A DNA stretch of 64,000 nucleotides from Parapedobacter flavus (GCF_035818675.1 NZ_JAYKZZ010000005.1:1-64000), one strand, 5' to 3'; shown: positions 1-8,324, numbered from the stretch's first letter. The notes: a model not told the origin generated them from the letters alone. Program-made: numbers and translations.

Positions 1-1
1 T

Positions 2-1300
2 GATGGTGGGGCCAATTACGAAGACGGCGAGCTGACGGCTACATTGACCATTACACCGCTTGAAATTGTGGTTACAGCAGCCGACAAAACCAAAGCGTTC
101 GGTACTGACGATCCGGCTCTGACCTATACCTTTGCACCGGAGCTGGTGGACGACAATGCTTTTGCGGGCAGCCTAGAACGTGCAGAAGGGGAAGGTGTGG
201 GTACTTACGCGATTACCCAGGGCGACCTGTCGTTAAGTGACAACTACGAGGTGACTTTTGAAGCGGGCAAACTAACGATTACCCCGCGACAGATCACGGG
301 GATTGTCTTCGAAAATACTTCATTTACCTATGATGGTACCGAGCATAAACTCGCTCTCGCTGGCGACCTGCCAGCGGGAGCCTCGGTGACTTACGAAAAC
401 AATGGCCGAACCCGTGTGGGAAATCAAACGGTAAAAGCCATCATCGATGGCGGCGGAAATTATCAAGACCAAGTACTGGACGCGATTTTAACCGTCGTTC
501 CGGCTACGCGTACCCTGGACTTCCCACCGCTGCCAGAAAAAACCTATGGTGATGACAGTTTCGACGCGGGTGCGGCGGCAAGCAGCGGAGAAGTGATTAC
601 TTATGCAAGTAGCAACCCGGATGTGGCGGAAGTGTCAGCCGATGGCGAAATCACCATCACCGGCGCAGGCGAGACGACCATTATGGCAACGGTACCGGAG
701 AACGCGAATTACAGCAGCCGGCCCCAGGTAAGCCAGCCGCTGACCGTTGAAAAAGCCACACAGACCATCACGCTGGATGGTCCTGCCGAAGCGAACCGCG
801 ATGTGGGCAGCATCGAGTTGACGGCATCCAGCACGAGCGGGTTGCCGGTAGTGCTCACTGCCGACAATAACGAGGTGGCTACATTGGATGGCACTACGTT
901 GAGTATCTTGCGACTGGGACGGGTCACCATCACGGCCGCGCAGGCTGGTGATGCTAACCACGAACCGGCCGAACCGGCGACATTGACCATCCGTGTAGTA
1001 GACCCAACGTCGGACCTGCCGGTACGCGTGCATCCGGTGATATCGCCCAATGGCGACGGTATCAATGAGTTCTTGATGATTGAGGCTATCAAGGACTATC
1101 CAGAAAACCGGGTGACGATCTTCAACCGGAACGGTACCCTGCTGTGGGAAGTCAGTGGTTACGACAATAACCGGTTTGCCTTCCGGGGCATCAGTACGGG
1201 ACAACAGCTATTACCGGCCGGTACGTATTTCTATATCGTGGAAGTGAAGGACGGCGATACGTGGAAACATAAGAAAGGGTATTTTGTGTTGAGGTATTAG
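2..1300 (+). CDS. Secreted MBG/Ig-repeat protein with T9SS type B C-terminal signal (3' part)
   Basis: The frame is open from the left edge, so this is the C-terminal part of a larger surface protein. At least one full MBG-type repeat is visible (blocks ending in 'GKLTITP'), followed by further MBG/bacterial Ig-like (BIG2-type) blocks such as 'SSNPDVAEVSADGEITI'. The last ~95 residues form a gliding-motility-associated C-terminal (CHU_C) domain: it starts at 'SPNGDGINE', contains 'VTIFNRNG' and ends in 'KKGYFVLRY'. In Bacteroidota this domain is the type B sorting signal for the type IX secretion system, so the protein is expected to be exported and held at or released from the cell surface. 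The following porP/sprF gene supports this, because type B substrates are usually paired with such a partner. The ligand or adhesive role cannot be told. Confidence 0.9.
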   Translation, partial: DGGANYEDGELTATLTITPLEIVVTAADKTKAFGTDDPALTYTFAPELVDDNAFAGSLERAEGEGVGTYAITQGDLSLSDNYEVTFEAGKLTITPRQITGIVFENTSFTYDGTEHKLALAGDLPAGASVTYENNGRTRVGNQTVKAIIDGGGNYQDQVLDAILTVVPATRTLDFPPLPEKTYGDDSFDAGAAASSGEVITYASSNPDVAEVSADGEITITGAGETTIMATVPENANYSSRPQVSQPLTVEKATQTITLDGPAEANRDVGSIELTASSTSGLPVVLTADNNEVATLDGTTLSILRLGRVTITAAQAGDANHEPAEPATLTIRVVDPTSDLPVRVHPVISPNGDGINEFLMIEAIKDYPENRVTIFNRNGTLLWEVSGYDNNRFAFRGISTGQQLLPAGTYFYIVEVKDGDTWKHKKGYFVLRY

Positions 1301-1304
1301 TCAG

Positions 1305-1339
1305 CAGACAACAGATGCTAGACATTAGACAACAGACGA
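1305..1339. repeat. Five heptamer repeats, consensus YAGACAN
   Basis: Reading from 1305 the DNA divides into CAGACAA, CAGATGC, TAGACAT, TAGACAA and CAGACGA, that is five near-identical 7-base units. They fill the gap between the adhesin stop codon and the start codon of the next gene at 1339. An ATG at 1315 lies inside the array and gives a spurious upstream start. Function unknown; copy number could vary by slippage. Confidence 0.75.
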
Positions 1340-2232
1340 TGAAACGGAATCTATTCATAATATTAGCAGTGATCTTGGTAGCTGGCCCGGTATCGGGTCA
1401 GCAGCCCTTGACGCATACGCAGCATGGGCAGTTGCGTACGGTAATCAATCCTGCGGCGAGCCTGATGCACTTGGACGGTGCGGTATCGGTGATCGGCCGG
1501 CGGCAGTGGGTGGGCATCGACGGTGCACCCACGGTCTTCTGGGGGAGTGGCCATATGGGGTTCGATAGGATGGGCGCAACGGCTGGCCTGAACATCCGGC
1601 ACGAAAGCCTCGCCGTGGAGAAGCTGACCGAGGCGAGTGCATTTTTTGCGAAATCGGTCCGGATTTCCGAAAATGAATATTTGGGTTTGTCGCTGAATGC
1701 TGGTTTCAGCTACCTCGACGGCCGCTTTTCGCAGCTGGATCCGACGGATCCGGCTTTCCGGGAAGATATCCGGGAAACGGATGCACTGATAGGCTTCGGC
1801 GTGATGCTTTACCGCCCTCATCGGTATTATGTGGGGCTGTCACTGCCACGGCTGATGCTGGGTAACCTCGGACTAACCGGCGACAGCCGGTATGAATTCA
1901 CGAATATCTACCACCTGACGGCCGGAGCGTTATTCCATTTGGGGCCGGACTTCCAGTTCCGGCCGTCTCTATTGGCTACCTATTCGGAAAGCCTGCGGCC
2001 ACAGGCCGAGGCTTCGGCTATGTTCTTCGTGAAGGAGGTATTCGGTGTAGGGCTGAATGCCCGCAGTTATGGGGAGCTAGCCGGCATGGCGCAGTTCAAC
2101 TTCTCAGGCTTCGGGCTGGGTTACAGCTACCAGTTCAATCCCGGAGGCGGAACGCTCGACCGACGTATCAACAACACCACGCACGAAATCGGATTGAGCT
2201 ATCGCTTCGGCGAGGCTGTGGGGTTGCTTTAA
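1339..2232 (+). CDS. PorP/SprF family type IX secretion outer-membrane protein
   Basis: This 297-residue protein has a short signal peptide (MKRNLFIILAVILVAGPVSGQQ) and then alternating beta-strand sequence typical of a small outer-membrane barrel. The opening 'NPAASLMHLDGAVSVIGRRQWVGIDGAPT' region is the recognisable start of the PorP/SprF family, and the C-terminus ends in 'NNTTHEIGLSYRFGE'. Family members are paired with T9SS type B substrates, and the gene lies 38 bases after exactly such a substrate. A role as dedicated secretion or anchoring partner of that adhesin is inferred. The start at 1339 is preferred to an upstream in-frame ATG at 1315 because it begins the signal peptide directly and the extra codons fall in the heptamer repeat. 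Confidence 0.9.
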   Translation: MKRNLFIILAVILVAGPVSGQQPLTHTQHGQLRTVINPAASLMHLDGAVSVIGRRQWVGIDGAPTVFWGSGHMGFDRMGATAGLNIRHESLAVEKLTEASAFFAKSVRISENEYLGLSLNAGFSYLDGRFSQLDPTDPAFREDIRETDALIGFGVMLYRPHRYYVGLSLPRLMLGNLGLTGDSRYEFTNIYHLTAGALFHLGPDFQFRPSLLATYSESLRPQAEASAMFFVKEVFGVGLNARSYGELAGMAQFNFSGFGLGYSYQFNPGGGTLDRRINNTTHEIGLSYRFGEAVGLL

Positions 2233-2312
2233 ACCGAATAGCTCACGAGAGCTCATGGTTGAAACACGCTGTAGTAAAACCTCGCTTACCAAAGGGAGCA
2301 ATATGCATACCA

Positions 2313-3701
2313 TTAAAAAATCAGATGCCATACATATTGTATAAATATATAAATCAATAAGATCGAAGCAATATTCAGAAAAAATCCAGCCCTTATCATG
2401 TTGGTCATTGTCACCTTACCCGAACTAAATACGATTGCATTAGGTGGTGTAGCGACCGGTAACATAAAGGCACAGGATGAAGCGATGGCGGCACCTGTTA
2501 AAAGGGGTAAGACATCAAGATTGAGGGATACACCTAGTGTGATCAACACCGGTAGAATCATGCTTGCAGTCGCCGTATTAGACGTGATTTCTGTCAGGAA
2601 ATTGATCCCGGCTATAATCGCGATCATTATCAAAGCGACCGGTAAAAGCGCTAATTTAGTAAAGTGCCCTGCGAGCCAAACGGTGAGGTCTGTATTTGAA
2701 AAACCCTTAGCGATCGCAAGCCCAGCACCAAAAAGTAATAAAACACCCCATGGGATTTTCTTTGCGGCTTTCCAATCCATCAGATTGCCTTTTCCTTTTC
2801 CTGCTGGCGTGAGAAACATCAGTAATGCGCCAAAAATGGCGATCATCGTGTCATCTAACGTAGGGAAAAATCGATTCCAAATGAAGGAACGTGATATCCA
2901 AAAAAAAGCAACAAGTACAAATACATAGGCCACCCTTTTTTCAGGTGTAGACATTTTGCCCAGCTTGTCAAATGTAAATCCAACAGCGTCTGCTTGAGCA
3001 ACCGGCTTATAACGAGTTAGTGAAAACCAGGTAATCCACAACAATATAACACTGAAAGGTGTTGCGAAGAGCATCCAGTTTAAGAAAGATATTTCTATGC
3101 CTAAGGACTCCTTTACGATTCCAGCCAATATGATGTTTGGTGGAGTTCCGATCAAGGTCGCCACTCCGCCGATGGAAGCCGCATAAGCAATACCCAGCAT
3201 AATGTTTTTAGAAAACGGTTGACGATTGCCGAAATGGCTCGCTACTGAAATGCCGATGGGCAACATCATGATGGCTGTGGCTGTGTTGGAAATCCACATG
3301 GATAGAAAGCCAGTCGCCAACATAAAACCCAATAAAACTTTCTTTTCACTGGTCCCGATGGCCCCGATGATACCATATGCAATTCGTTTATGGAGTTCCC
3401 ATTTTTCTATGGCCAAACCAACGATAAACCCACCCATAAACAAGAATATGAAGGGGCTTCCGTACGAGCTAGTCGTTTGTTCGACCGTCATGGCTCCCGA
3501 TAGCGGGAAGATTAAAATAGGCAAGATTGAGGTAACAGGAAGTTCTACTGCTTCCGTTATCCACCAAAACGCAATCCATGCTGTGCAGGCCAATACGGCT
3601 TGACCCTCGGCGGAGAGACCCGCTAATGGGACATGATGTATGATTAAAAATAGAAGTGGTCCAGTAAAAAGTAGGATCGTTTTGGCGTATTTTTTCAACA
3701 T
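2313..3701 (-). CDS. SLC13/DASS family sodium-coupled anion (di/tricarboxylate) symporter
   Basis: A 462-residue inner-membrane protein with about eleven hydrophobic segments. It carries the two Ser-Asn-Thr substrate motifs of the divalent-anion:sodium symporters: 'WISNTATAIMMLPIG' near residue 135 and 'EITSNTATASMILPVL' near residue 370, each following a re-entrant hydrophobic stretch. The length fits the family. Known relatives import succinate, malate, fumarate, citrate or sulfate with Na+; the exact substrate cannot be read from the sequence. The gene is visibly more AT-rich than its neighbours and is flanked by an intact porP/sprF gene on one side and a porP/sprF remnant on the other, which suggests acquisition by transfer or rearrangement. 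Confidence 0.9.
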   Translation of the reverse strand: MLKKYAKTILLFTGPLLFLIIHHVPLAGLSAEGQAVLACTAWIAFWWITEAVELPVTSILPILIFPLSGAMTVEQTTSSYGSPFIFLFMGGFIVGLAIEKWELHKRIAYGIIGAIGTSEKKVLLGFMLATGFLSMWISNTATAIMMLPIGISVASHFGNRQPFSKNIMLGIAYAASIGGVATLIGTPPNIILAGIVKESLGIEISFLNWMLFATPFSVILLWITWFSLTRYKPVAQADAVGFTFDKLGKMSTPEKRVAYVFVLVAFFWISRSFIWNRFFPTLDDTMIAIFGALLMFLTPAGKGKGNLMDWKAAKKIPWGVLLLFGAGLAIAKGFSNTDLTVWLAGHFTKLALLPVALIMIAIIAGINFLTEITSNTATASMILPVLITLGVSLNLDVLPLLTGAAIASSCAFMLPVATPPNAIVFSSGKVTMTNMIRAGFFLNIASILLIYIFIQYVWHLIF

Positions 3702-3758
3702 GAGCTTTTTGTGGTGCTAAACATATTCATAAAAAGTGTCTGCGAGAGGCATTTTCTG

Positions 3759-3884
3759 GATATTTGGTTAGGGCATAGCGACCAGTTCAATCCCCTCAAT
3801 GAGCCGTTGAACCGGCGGATGAACAACACCACACACGAGATTGGGTTGGTTGGACGATTTACTTCCGTAAGATTTTCTCCATAG
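3759..3884 (+). pseudogene. Decayed 3' fragment of a second porP/sprF gene
   Basis: Read in the frame of codon 3783 this stretch gives 'WLGHSDQFNPLNEPLNRR' followed by 'MNNTTHEIGLVGRF', then a stop at 3882. The end of the intact porP at 1339-2232 reads 'GLGYSYQFNPGGGTLDRR' then 'INNTTHEIGLSYRF'. The match covers about 33 residues in a single frame, including the identical NNTTHEIGL. No start codon or upstream part of the gene is present, because the SLC13 gene occupies that position on the other strand. Its last 26 bases overlap the 3' end of the DUF2200 gene. It marks a former rearrangement boundary. Confidence 0.8.
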
Positions 3885-4224
3885 CCTTGCCCTTGGCCAG
3901 TTCATCGATCAATTTGTCCAGATACCGGACCTTCCGCATCAAGGGTTCTTCGATTTCCTCTACCCGGTATCCGCAGATCACACCGGTGATTTTAGATGTG
4001 TTGGGATGGATTAACGGCGCCTCGTTGAAGAACCGCTCAAAGTTGGTTTTGTCGTCGATATGTTGCTTTAAGCGTTGCTCGTCATAGCCGGTGAGCCAAT
4101 AGATGATCTCGTCAACTTCTGCCTTGGTACGGCTTTTTTTCCCAGCTTTGGTAATATAATGCGGATAGACGCTCGCAAACGACATTTTATATACGCGTTG
4201 TATATTTTCCGCTTTCGTTGCCAT
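3859..4224 (-). CDS. DUF2200 family protein
   Basis: A 121-residue cytosolic protein recognised as DUF2200 from 'KMSFASVYPHYITKAGKK', 'EVDEIIYWLTGYD' and 'NEAPLIHPNTSKITGVICGY', with a charged helical tail. The length equals the usual family length. The biochemical function of the family is unknown; members are small soluble proteins found in many bacteria. The gene starts 19 bases after the citrate synthase stop codon on the same strand, so it may be co-transcribed with it. Its 3' end runs into the porP remnant, but no family-conserved part seems lost. Confidence 0.88.
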   Translation of the reverse strand: MATKAENIQRVYKMSFASVYPHYITKAGKKSRTKAEVDEIIYWLTGYDEQRLKQHIDDKTNFERFFNEAPLIHPNTSKITGVICGYRVEEIEEPLMRKVRYLDKLIDELAKGKAMEKILRK

Positions 4225-4243
4225 GTTTTTTCAACTTGATTCG

Positions 4244-5530
4244 CTACCGCTTATCAAGCGGAACATAGTCTCGCTTTGTACTCCCGGTATAGATTTGCCG
4301 GGGCCGTCCGATAGGCTCCTTGTTGGCCTTCATCTCTTTCCATTGTGCAATCCAGCCGGGTAAGCGGCCCAAGGCGAAGAGCACGGTAAACATGTCGGTT
4401 GGGAAGCCCAATGCCCGGTAAATGATGCCCGAATAGAAATCCACGTTGGGATAAAGCTTCCGATCCACAAAATATTGGTCTTTCAATGCCGCTTCTTCGA
4501 GTTCTTTGGCGATGTCTAAGACCGGGTCGTCGATCCCCAGTTTATCGAGCACATCGTCGCATGCCTTTTTGATGATCTTGGCGCGCGGGTCGAAGTTTTT
4601 ATATACCCGGTGTCCAAAACCCATGAGCCGGAATGGGTCGTCTTTGTCTTTTGCCTTATCCAGCCACTTCTTACTATTGCCGCCGTCGTTGCGGATATTT
4701 TCGAGCATCTCGATAACCGCTTGGTTGGCGCCACCGTGCAGTGGTCCCCAAAGGGCCGATATGCCGGCAGATATGGAAGCATATAGATTAGCGTTGGATG
4801 AGCCAACGATACGCACCGTTGAGGCAGAACAGTTCTGCTCATGGTCGGCATGTAAGATCAGTAGCTTGTGCATGGCACTGATGACCGCTGGATCGATGTT
4901 GGTATCTTCGGTGATCTGGCCGAAGGTCATGTTCAAGAAGTTGTGGACATAGTGGAGCTCATTGCGCGGATAGATAACGGGGTGGCCCAGTGATTTCTTG
5001 TATATCCAGGATACAATAGTTGGCATCTTAGCCAACAGCTTCATGATGGTCAGGTTTTCTTCTTCCTCGCTGGGATTGGGGTCGAGCGATTCGGGGTAAA
5101 ACGCCGAGAGTGCACCGATTAAGCAGGAAAGCTGTCCCATCGGGTGTGACTTCGATGGAAAACCATCGAAGAACTTCTTCATGTCTTCGTGAATCAGGGT
5201 GTGCCTGCTGATTTTTTCCCTGAAATCGGTTAAGGTATTGGCTGCGGGGAGTTCACCATATATTAACAAATAGGCTACTTCCGGAAATGTCGAATGCTCA
5301 GCAAGTTGCTCAATAGGATACCCCCGGTAATGCAGCACCCCTTTCTCTCCATCCAAAAATGTGATGGCACTTTGTGTAGCACCGGTATTTTTGAAACCCG
5401 GATCGAGGGTGATTGCTCCCGACGCAGCACGCAATTTCGAGATATCGATGGCTTGTTCGTTTTCTGTGCCCGTAACGATGGGCAACTCATAAGAATTACC
5501 GTTTATTGATATGGAAGCGTTTTCTGACAT
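4244..5530 (-). CDS. gltA: Citrate synthase
   Basis: Catalyses condensation of acetyl-CoA and oxaloacetate to citrate, the entry step of the TCA cycle, in the cytosol. The 428-residue protein matches the type II (hexameric, NADH-sensitive in relatives) bacterial class: the N-terminal 'GFKNTGATQSAITFLDGEKGVLHYRGYPIEQL' region, first catalytic His in 'GPLHGGANQ', second in 'MGFGHRVYKNFDPRA', and the catalytic Asp in 'VDFYSGIIYRALGFP'. The start MSENASIS at 5530 is preferred to an in-frame ATG seven codons upstream. A strong promoter lies 19 bases upstream (5549-5579). Confidence 0.97.
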   Translation of the reverse strand: MSENASISINGNSYELPIVTGTENEQAIDISKLRAASGAITLDPGFKNTGATQSAITFLDGEKGVLHYRGYPIEQLAEHSTFPEVAYLLIYGELPAANTLTDFREKISRHTLIHEDMKKFFDGFPSKSHPMGQLSCLIGALSAFYPESLDPNPSEEEENLTIMKLLAKMPTIVSWIYKKSLGHPVIYPRNELHYVHNFLNMTFGQITEDTNIDPAVISAMHKLLILHADHEQNCSASTVRIVGSSNANLYASISAGISALWGPLHGGANQAVIEMLENIRNDGGNSKKWLDKAKDKDDPFRLMGFGHRVYKNFDPRAKIIKKACDDVLDKLGIDDPVLDIAKELEEAALKDQYFVDRKLYPNVDFYSGIIYRALGFPTDMFTVLFALGRLPGWIAQWKEMKANKEPIGRPRQIYTGSTKRDYVPLDKR

Positions 5531-5548
5531 ATTTTTTCGGATGAAGTG

Positions 5549-5579
5549 CAAACATAAAAAAATTAGCGTTCAATTGCAA
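5549..5579 (-). promoter_or_regulatory. Bacteroidota-type promoter of gltA
   Basis: On the minus strand the -33 element TTG (5577-5579), exactly 20 bases of spacer, and the -7 element TATGTTTG (5549-5556) match the TTG-N20-TAnnTTTG form used by the primary sigma factor of Bacteroidota. It sits 18 bases before the chosen gltA start codon. Confidence 0.75.
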
Positions 5580-5675
5580 CTAATTATCGCGTATAAGACC
5601 GTTAAGTTGTCGGTGGTTTCTCCGACTTATCCGTGCTTCCAGCCGATATGCGGAACAGCATTGAACCCAAAAAGA

Positions 5676-6245
5676 TTACCGGTTAAATTGGGTCATCGTC
5701 AGCTCTACACCGATGTGGACAAAGCTGTTGACGATCTGCGTGGAACGGTCGATCAGGGCAGGGATATCCATCAGCTCGTCGTTATCGAAACCACTGAGTA
5801 CGTAGTCGACCTGGCGACCCTTGGGAAAATCATTGCCGATGCCGAAACGAAGCCGTGGGTACCCTTGTCCGCCACATAGGGCTTCGATGCTCTTTAAGCC
5901 GTTGTGGCCGGCGCTGCTGCCTTTGGCCCGCAGACGTATCTTACCGAATGGCAGGGCAATTTCATCGACGATGACCAGGATGTCTTGAAGGGGGATTTTC
6001 AGCTCGTGCATCCAATAGTTGACGGCTTTGCCACTTAAATTCATGTAGGTGGTCGGCTTGATGAGGTATACGCTGTTGCCGCGCTGGCGGAACTCGGTGT
6101 AATGGGCATACCGCAGGGTGGAAAATGTGGTTCCGGCTTGCTTTGCAAGCTCATCGGCAATCATGAAGCCGATATTGTGCCTGGTGTCTGCGTATTCACG
6201 GCCGATGTTGCCGAGACCAACAATCAATTGTTTTTTTGCTGCCAT
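5676..6245 (-). CDS. pth: Peptidyl-tRNA hydrolase
   Basis: Releases tRNA from peptidyl-tRNA that drops off the ribosome, recycling tRNA. The 189-residue protein shows the family core: 'IVGLGNIGREYADTRHNIGFM' with the catalytic His in TRHN, 'IKPTTYMNLSGKAV' with the substrate-binding Asn, 'LVIVDEIALPFGKIRLRAKGSSAGHNGLKSI' and 'RLRFGIGN'. DEIAL replaces the commoner DDLDL, a conservative variation. The start MAAKKQ at 6245 is chosen over an in-frame ATG six codons earlier because the upstream codons overlap a candidate -7 element (TATGTTTG, 6253-6260). The gene follows the ribosomal L25 gene on the same strand, a pairing common in bacteria, but a terminator hairpin lies between them. Confidence 0.96.
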   Translation of the reverse strand: MAAKKQLIVGLGNIGREYADTRHNIGFMIADELAKQAGTTFSTLRYAHYTEFRQRGNSVYLIKPTTYMNLSGKAVNYWMHELKIPLQDILVIVDEIALPFGKIRLRAKGSSAGHNGLKSIEALCGGQGYPRLRFGIGNDFPKGRQVDYVLSGFDNDELMDIPALIDRSTQIVNSFVHIGVELTMTQFNR

Positions 6246-6260
6246 ACGGGTGCAAACATA

Positions 6261-6294
6261 CAAAAAAGCACCAGCGTGGTGGCTGATGCTTTTT
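6261..6294 (-). terminator. Rho-independent terminator after rplY
   Basis: On the minus strand GCATCAGC pairs with GCTGGTGC (one G-U) around the loop CACCAC, followed by six T residues. It lies 27 bases beyond the rplY stop codon. A run of T on the plus strand side makes it potentially bidirectional. Confidence 0.75.
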
Positions 6295-6320
6295 CAATTA
6301 CCGGTATTTGACTGTCGGTT

Positions 6321-6911
6321 TTATTTTTTTCCGTCGGCCTTAGCGGCTTCTTGTTCCGCTTGGCGCAAAGCACGCGACATGATGACGGAAACGATGGTGT
6401 CATCACTGTTGTTGAGCACTTTCCCGTTTTCAACTTGTACATTTTCCACGCGCACGGAGCTTCCTACCTCCAGGGCGTCGAGGCTCACCTCGATATACTG
6501 CGGTAGATTATTAGGCAGCGCCTTAATCCGCAGGCTACGGAGTTTCTGTACCAGTTTGCCGCCGGATTTTACACCAGGGGAAGTGCCTGTGAGCTTGATG
6601 GGGATATTCAGTACCACCTCTTTGCTGTCGTTCAACTCGAGGAAGTCGACATGACGCACTTGATCCGTAAGCGGATGGTATTGCGCATCTTGGAGGATGG
6701 CATGGAATTTTTTACCGTCGACATCGAGGTCGATGAAATGAACATCCGGTGTATAAATAACCGTTTTCAAATCAGTTGCGGACACGGAAAAGTGGTATTG
6801 TTCTTTGCCACCATAGAGTACTGCGGGTACCTTACCTTGGTAGCGCAGCTCTTTCGCGTCTCGTTTCCCTACGTTCTCTCTCAGAGAACCGCTAATAGCA
6901 ATTGACTTCAT
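6321..6911 (-). CDS. rplY: 50S ribosomal protein L25/Ctc family
   Basis: A 196-residue long-form L25 (Ctc type) that binds 5S rRNA in the large ribosomal subunit. The N-terminal L25 beta-barrel is visible in 'GSLRENVGKRDAKELRYQGKVPAVLYGG' and 'HAILQDAQYHPLTDQVRHVDFLEL', followed by the TL5-type C-terminal domain ('IPIKLTGTSPGVKSGGKL', 'PQYIEVSLDALEVGSSVRVENVQVE') and a short Lys/Ala-rich tail. The order rplY-pth, with prs upstream on the same strand, is conserved in many bacteria. A recognisable promoter precedes it and a terminator follows it, so it can be transcribed on its own. Confidence 0.96.
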   Translation of the reverse strand: MKSIAISGSLRENVGKRDAKELRYQGKVPAVLYGGKEQYHFSVSATDLKTVIYTPDVHFIDLDVDGKKFHAILQDAQYHPLTDQVRHVDFLELNDSKEVVLNIPIKLTGTSPGVKSGGKLVQKLRSLRIKALPNNLPQYIEVSLDALEVGSSVRVENVQVENGKVLNNSDDTIVSVIMSRALRQAEQEAAKADGKK

Positions 6912-6945
6912 TTTTTGATTGAATTATTCGTAAAAATTAAGGCTG

Positions 6946-6977
6946 CAAAGGTATGCAATGTTTTTCATCTTTGGAAA
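6946..6977 (-). promoter_or_regulatory. Bacteroidota-type promoter of rplY
   Basis: On the minus strand TACCTTTG (6946-6953) matches the -7 consensus TAnnTTTG. Twenty bases upstream is TTTC, one mismatch from the -33 element TTTG. It lies 34 bases before the rplY start codon. Confidence 0.65.
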
Positions 6978-6993
6978 TGAATGTGTTGATCCG

Positions 6994-7938
6994 TTAATCC
7001 ACTTTGAATAAATCGCTGATGGAACCGTGTTCGTTGACATTCTTGATGGCGTTGGCGAATAAACCTGCGGTGGAAAGCACCTTGATTTTTTCACTCTGGC
7101 GTTTCAATGGAATGGTGTCGGTAACGATAAGCTCGGTCAATGCCGACTTTTCGACGGTCTCGTATGCCTCGCCCGACAATACGGGGTGGGTACACACGGC
7201 GCGCACACTGGCCGCGCCGTTTTCCATGATGAGCGACGCCGCTTTGGAAAGTGTCCGCGCAGTATCACAGATATCGTCTATCAATACAATGTCTTGCCCG
7301 GTAACATCGCCGATGATCGACATGGATTCGATTTCGTTTGCCCGTTTACGTTGTTTATCGCAGATAACGACTTCAGCATTGAAATACTTCGCAAAAGTGC
7401 GGGCGCGGTAGGAGCCGCCCATATCTGGCGATGCAATGGTGAGGTTGGGCAGATTGAGCGACTTGATGTGGGGCACGAAAATCACCGAAGCGTCCAAGTG
7501 GTCTACCGGAATATCAAAAAAGCCTTGGATCTGTGCCGCATGGAGGTCCATGGTCATGAACCGGTGCGCACCGGCAGCGGTGATGAGATTGGCAATCATT
7601 TTGGCTCCTATGGCTACACGGGGTTTGTCTTTGCGGTCTTGGCGGGCGAAGCCGAAGTAAGGTACCACCGCCGTGATGTAATGTGCCGAAGCCCGCTTGG
7701 CAGCATCGATCATCAGCAGAAGCTCGAAAAGGTTTTCACTTGGTTGGTTGGTCGACTGGATAAGGAATACGTCGCATCCCCGGACCGACTCGTTGTAAAA
7801 TGGCTGGAACTCGCCATCGCTGAAGCAAGAAACCGTCATTTCGCCGAGGTCCTTGCCGTAGGCGCTTGCTATTTTTTTGGCTAATTCGGTCGTGCCGGTG
7901 CCTGAAAAAAGCTTCACCGGATTGAATTGCAGTGGCAT
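6994..7938 (-). CDS. prs: Ribose-phosphate pyrophosphokinase (PRPP synthetase)
   Basis: Makes 5-phosphoribosyl 1-diphosphate from ribose 5-phosphate and ATP, feeding nucleotide, His and Trp synthesis. The 314-residue protein shows 'LFSGTGTTELAKKIASAYG', the flexible-loop region 'VPYFGFARQDRKDKPR' (ATP site), 'TMDLHAAQIQGFF' (metal-binding His) and 'ASPDMGGSYRARTFAKYF'. The PRPP loop reads 'LIDDICDTARTLSKAA', with Arg where most relatives have Gly; PyrR in this window has an Arg at the same place (TGRT), so the change is tolerated in the fold. The start MPLQFNPVKLF at 7938 is chosen because the longer in-frame reading to 8028 would begin inside the tRNA terminator hairpin. A weak promoter candidate (TATATTTA, 7997-8004) precedes it. 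Confidence 0.96.
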   Translation of the reverse strand: MPLQFNPVKLFSGTGTTELAKKIASAYGKDLGEMTVSCFSDGEFQPFYNESVRGCDVFLIQSTNQPSENLFELLLMIDAAKRASAHYITAVVPYFGFARQDRKDKPRVAIGAKMIANLITAAGAHRFMTMDLHAAQIQGFFDIPVDHLDASVIFVPHIKSLNLPNLTIASPDMGGSYRARTFAKYFNAEVVICDKQRKRANEIESMSIIGDVTGQDIVLIDDICDTARTLSKAASLIMENGAASVRAVCTHPVLSGEAYETVEKSALTELIVTDTIPLKRQSEKIKVLSTAGLFANAIKNVNEHGSISDLFKVD

Positions 7939-8010
7939 GGTGCTGTTGTTGTTTTGTGGGTTAGCAATGGATTGGGGTGTTGTATTATTTGTGCGATAAA
8001 TATACATTAA

Positions 8011-8050
8011 AAAACTACGGATTGCCAACTGACAATCCGTAATTTTTTTT
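8011..8050. terminator. Bidirectional terminator between tRNA-Gln and prs
   Basis: ACGGATTG (8017-8024) pairs perfectly with CAATCCGT (8033-8040) around an 8-base loop. It is followed by eight T on the plus strand and by six T on the minus strand, so it can stop transcription both ways. Its obvious job is to end the tRNA-Gln transcript, which starts 10 bases away. Confidence 0.8.
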
Positions 8051-8051
8051 G

Positions 8052-8122
8052 TTGCCCGACCAGGGTTCGAACCTAGACTAACTGAACCAAAATCAGTTGT
8101 ACTACCATTATACTATCGGGCA
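8052..8122 (-). tRNA. tRNA-Gln (anticodon TTG)
   Basis: On the minus strand the acceptor stem TGCCCGA/TCGGGCA closes perfectly, with discriminator A. The anticodon arm ACTGA-TTTTGGT-TCAGT gives anticodon TTG, and the T arm contains GGTTCGAACC. The length is 71 bases and CCA is not encoded. It is a single-gene transcript, with its own promoter at 8160-8191 and the hairpin terminator at 8011-8050. Confidence 0.96.
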
Positions 8123-8159
8123 ATCCGAACTTGTTGTGCCACCCTCTCGAATGGGTTTG

Positions 8160-8191
8160 CAAATATAGGACGATGGAATAATTAATGCAAA
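8160..8191 (-). promoter_or_regulatory. Bacteroidota-type promoter of tRNA-Gln
   Basis: On the minus strand TTTG (8188-8191) is separated by 20 bases, counted after the TTG, from TATATTTG (8160-8167), a perfect fit to the Bacteroidota -33/-7 consensus. The tRNA 5' end is 38 bases downstream, leaving a short leader for RNase P to remove. Confidence 0.8.
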
Positions 8192-8324
8192 AATATTTTG
8201 TTTTTTACTGAAATGCGCTGATTGCATGCGCAATGTGTTAAAAATCTAAATATTATGTCGCCATTAACATACTATTCTTTATTTTCGGGGCGTGAATTTA
8301 AGAGGGAACGTACGCGAAAACGAT

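Noticed and set aside
2398..3603. Two plus-strand frames (2398-2928 and 3226-3603) opposite the SLC13 transporter
   Set aside because: The reverse strand encodes a complete transporter with both SNT motifs; these frames are low in complexity and have no family match.
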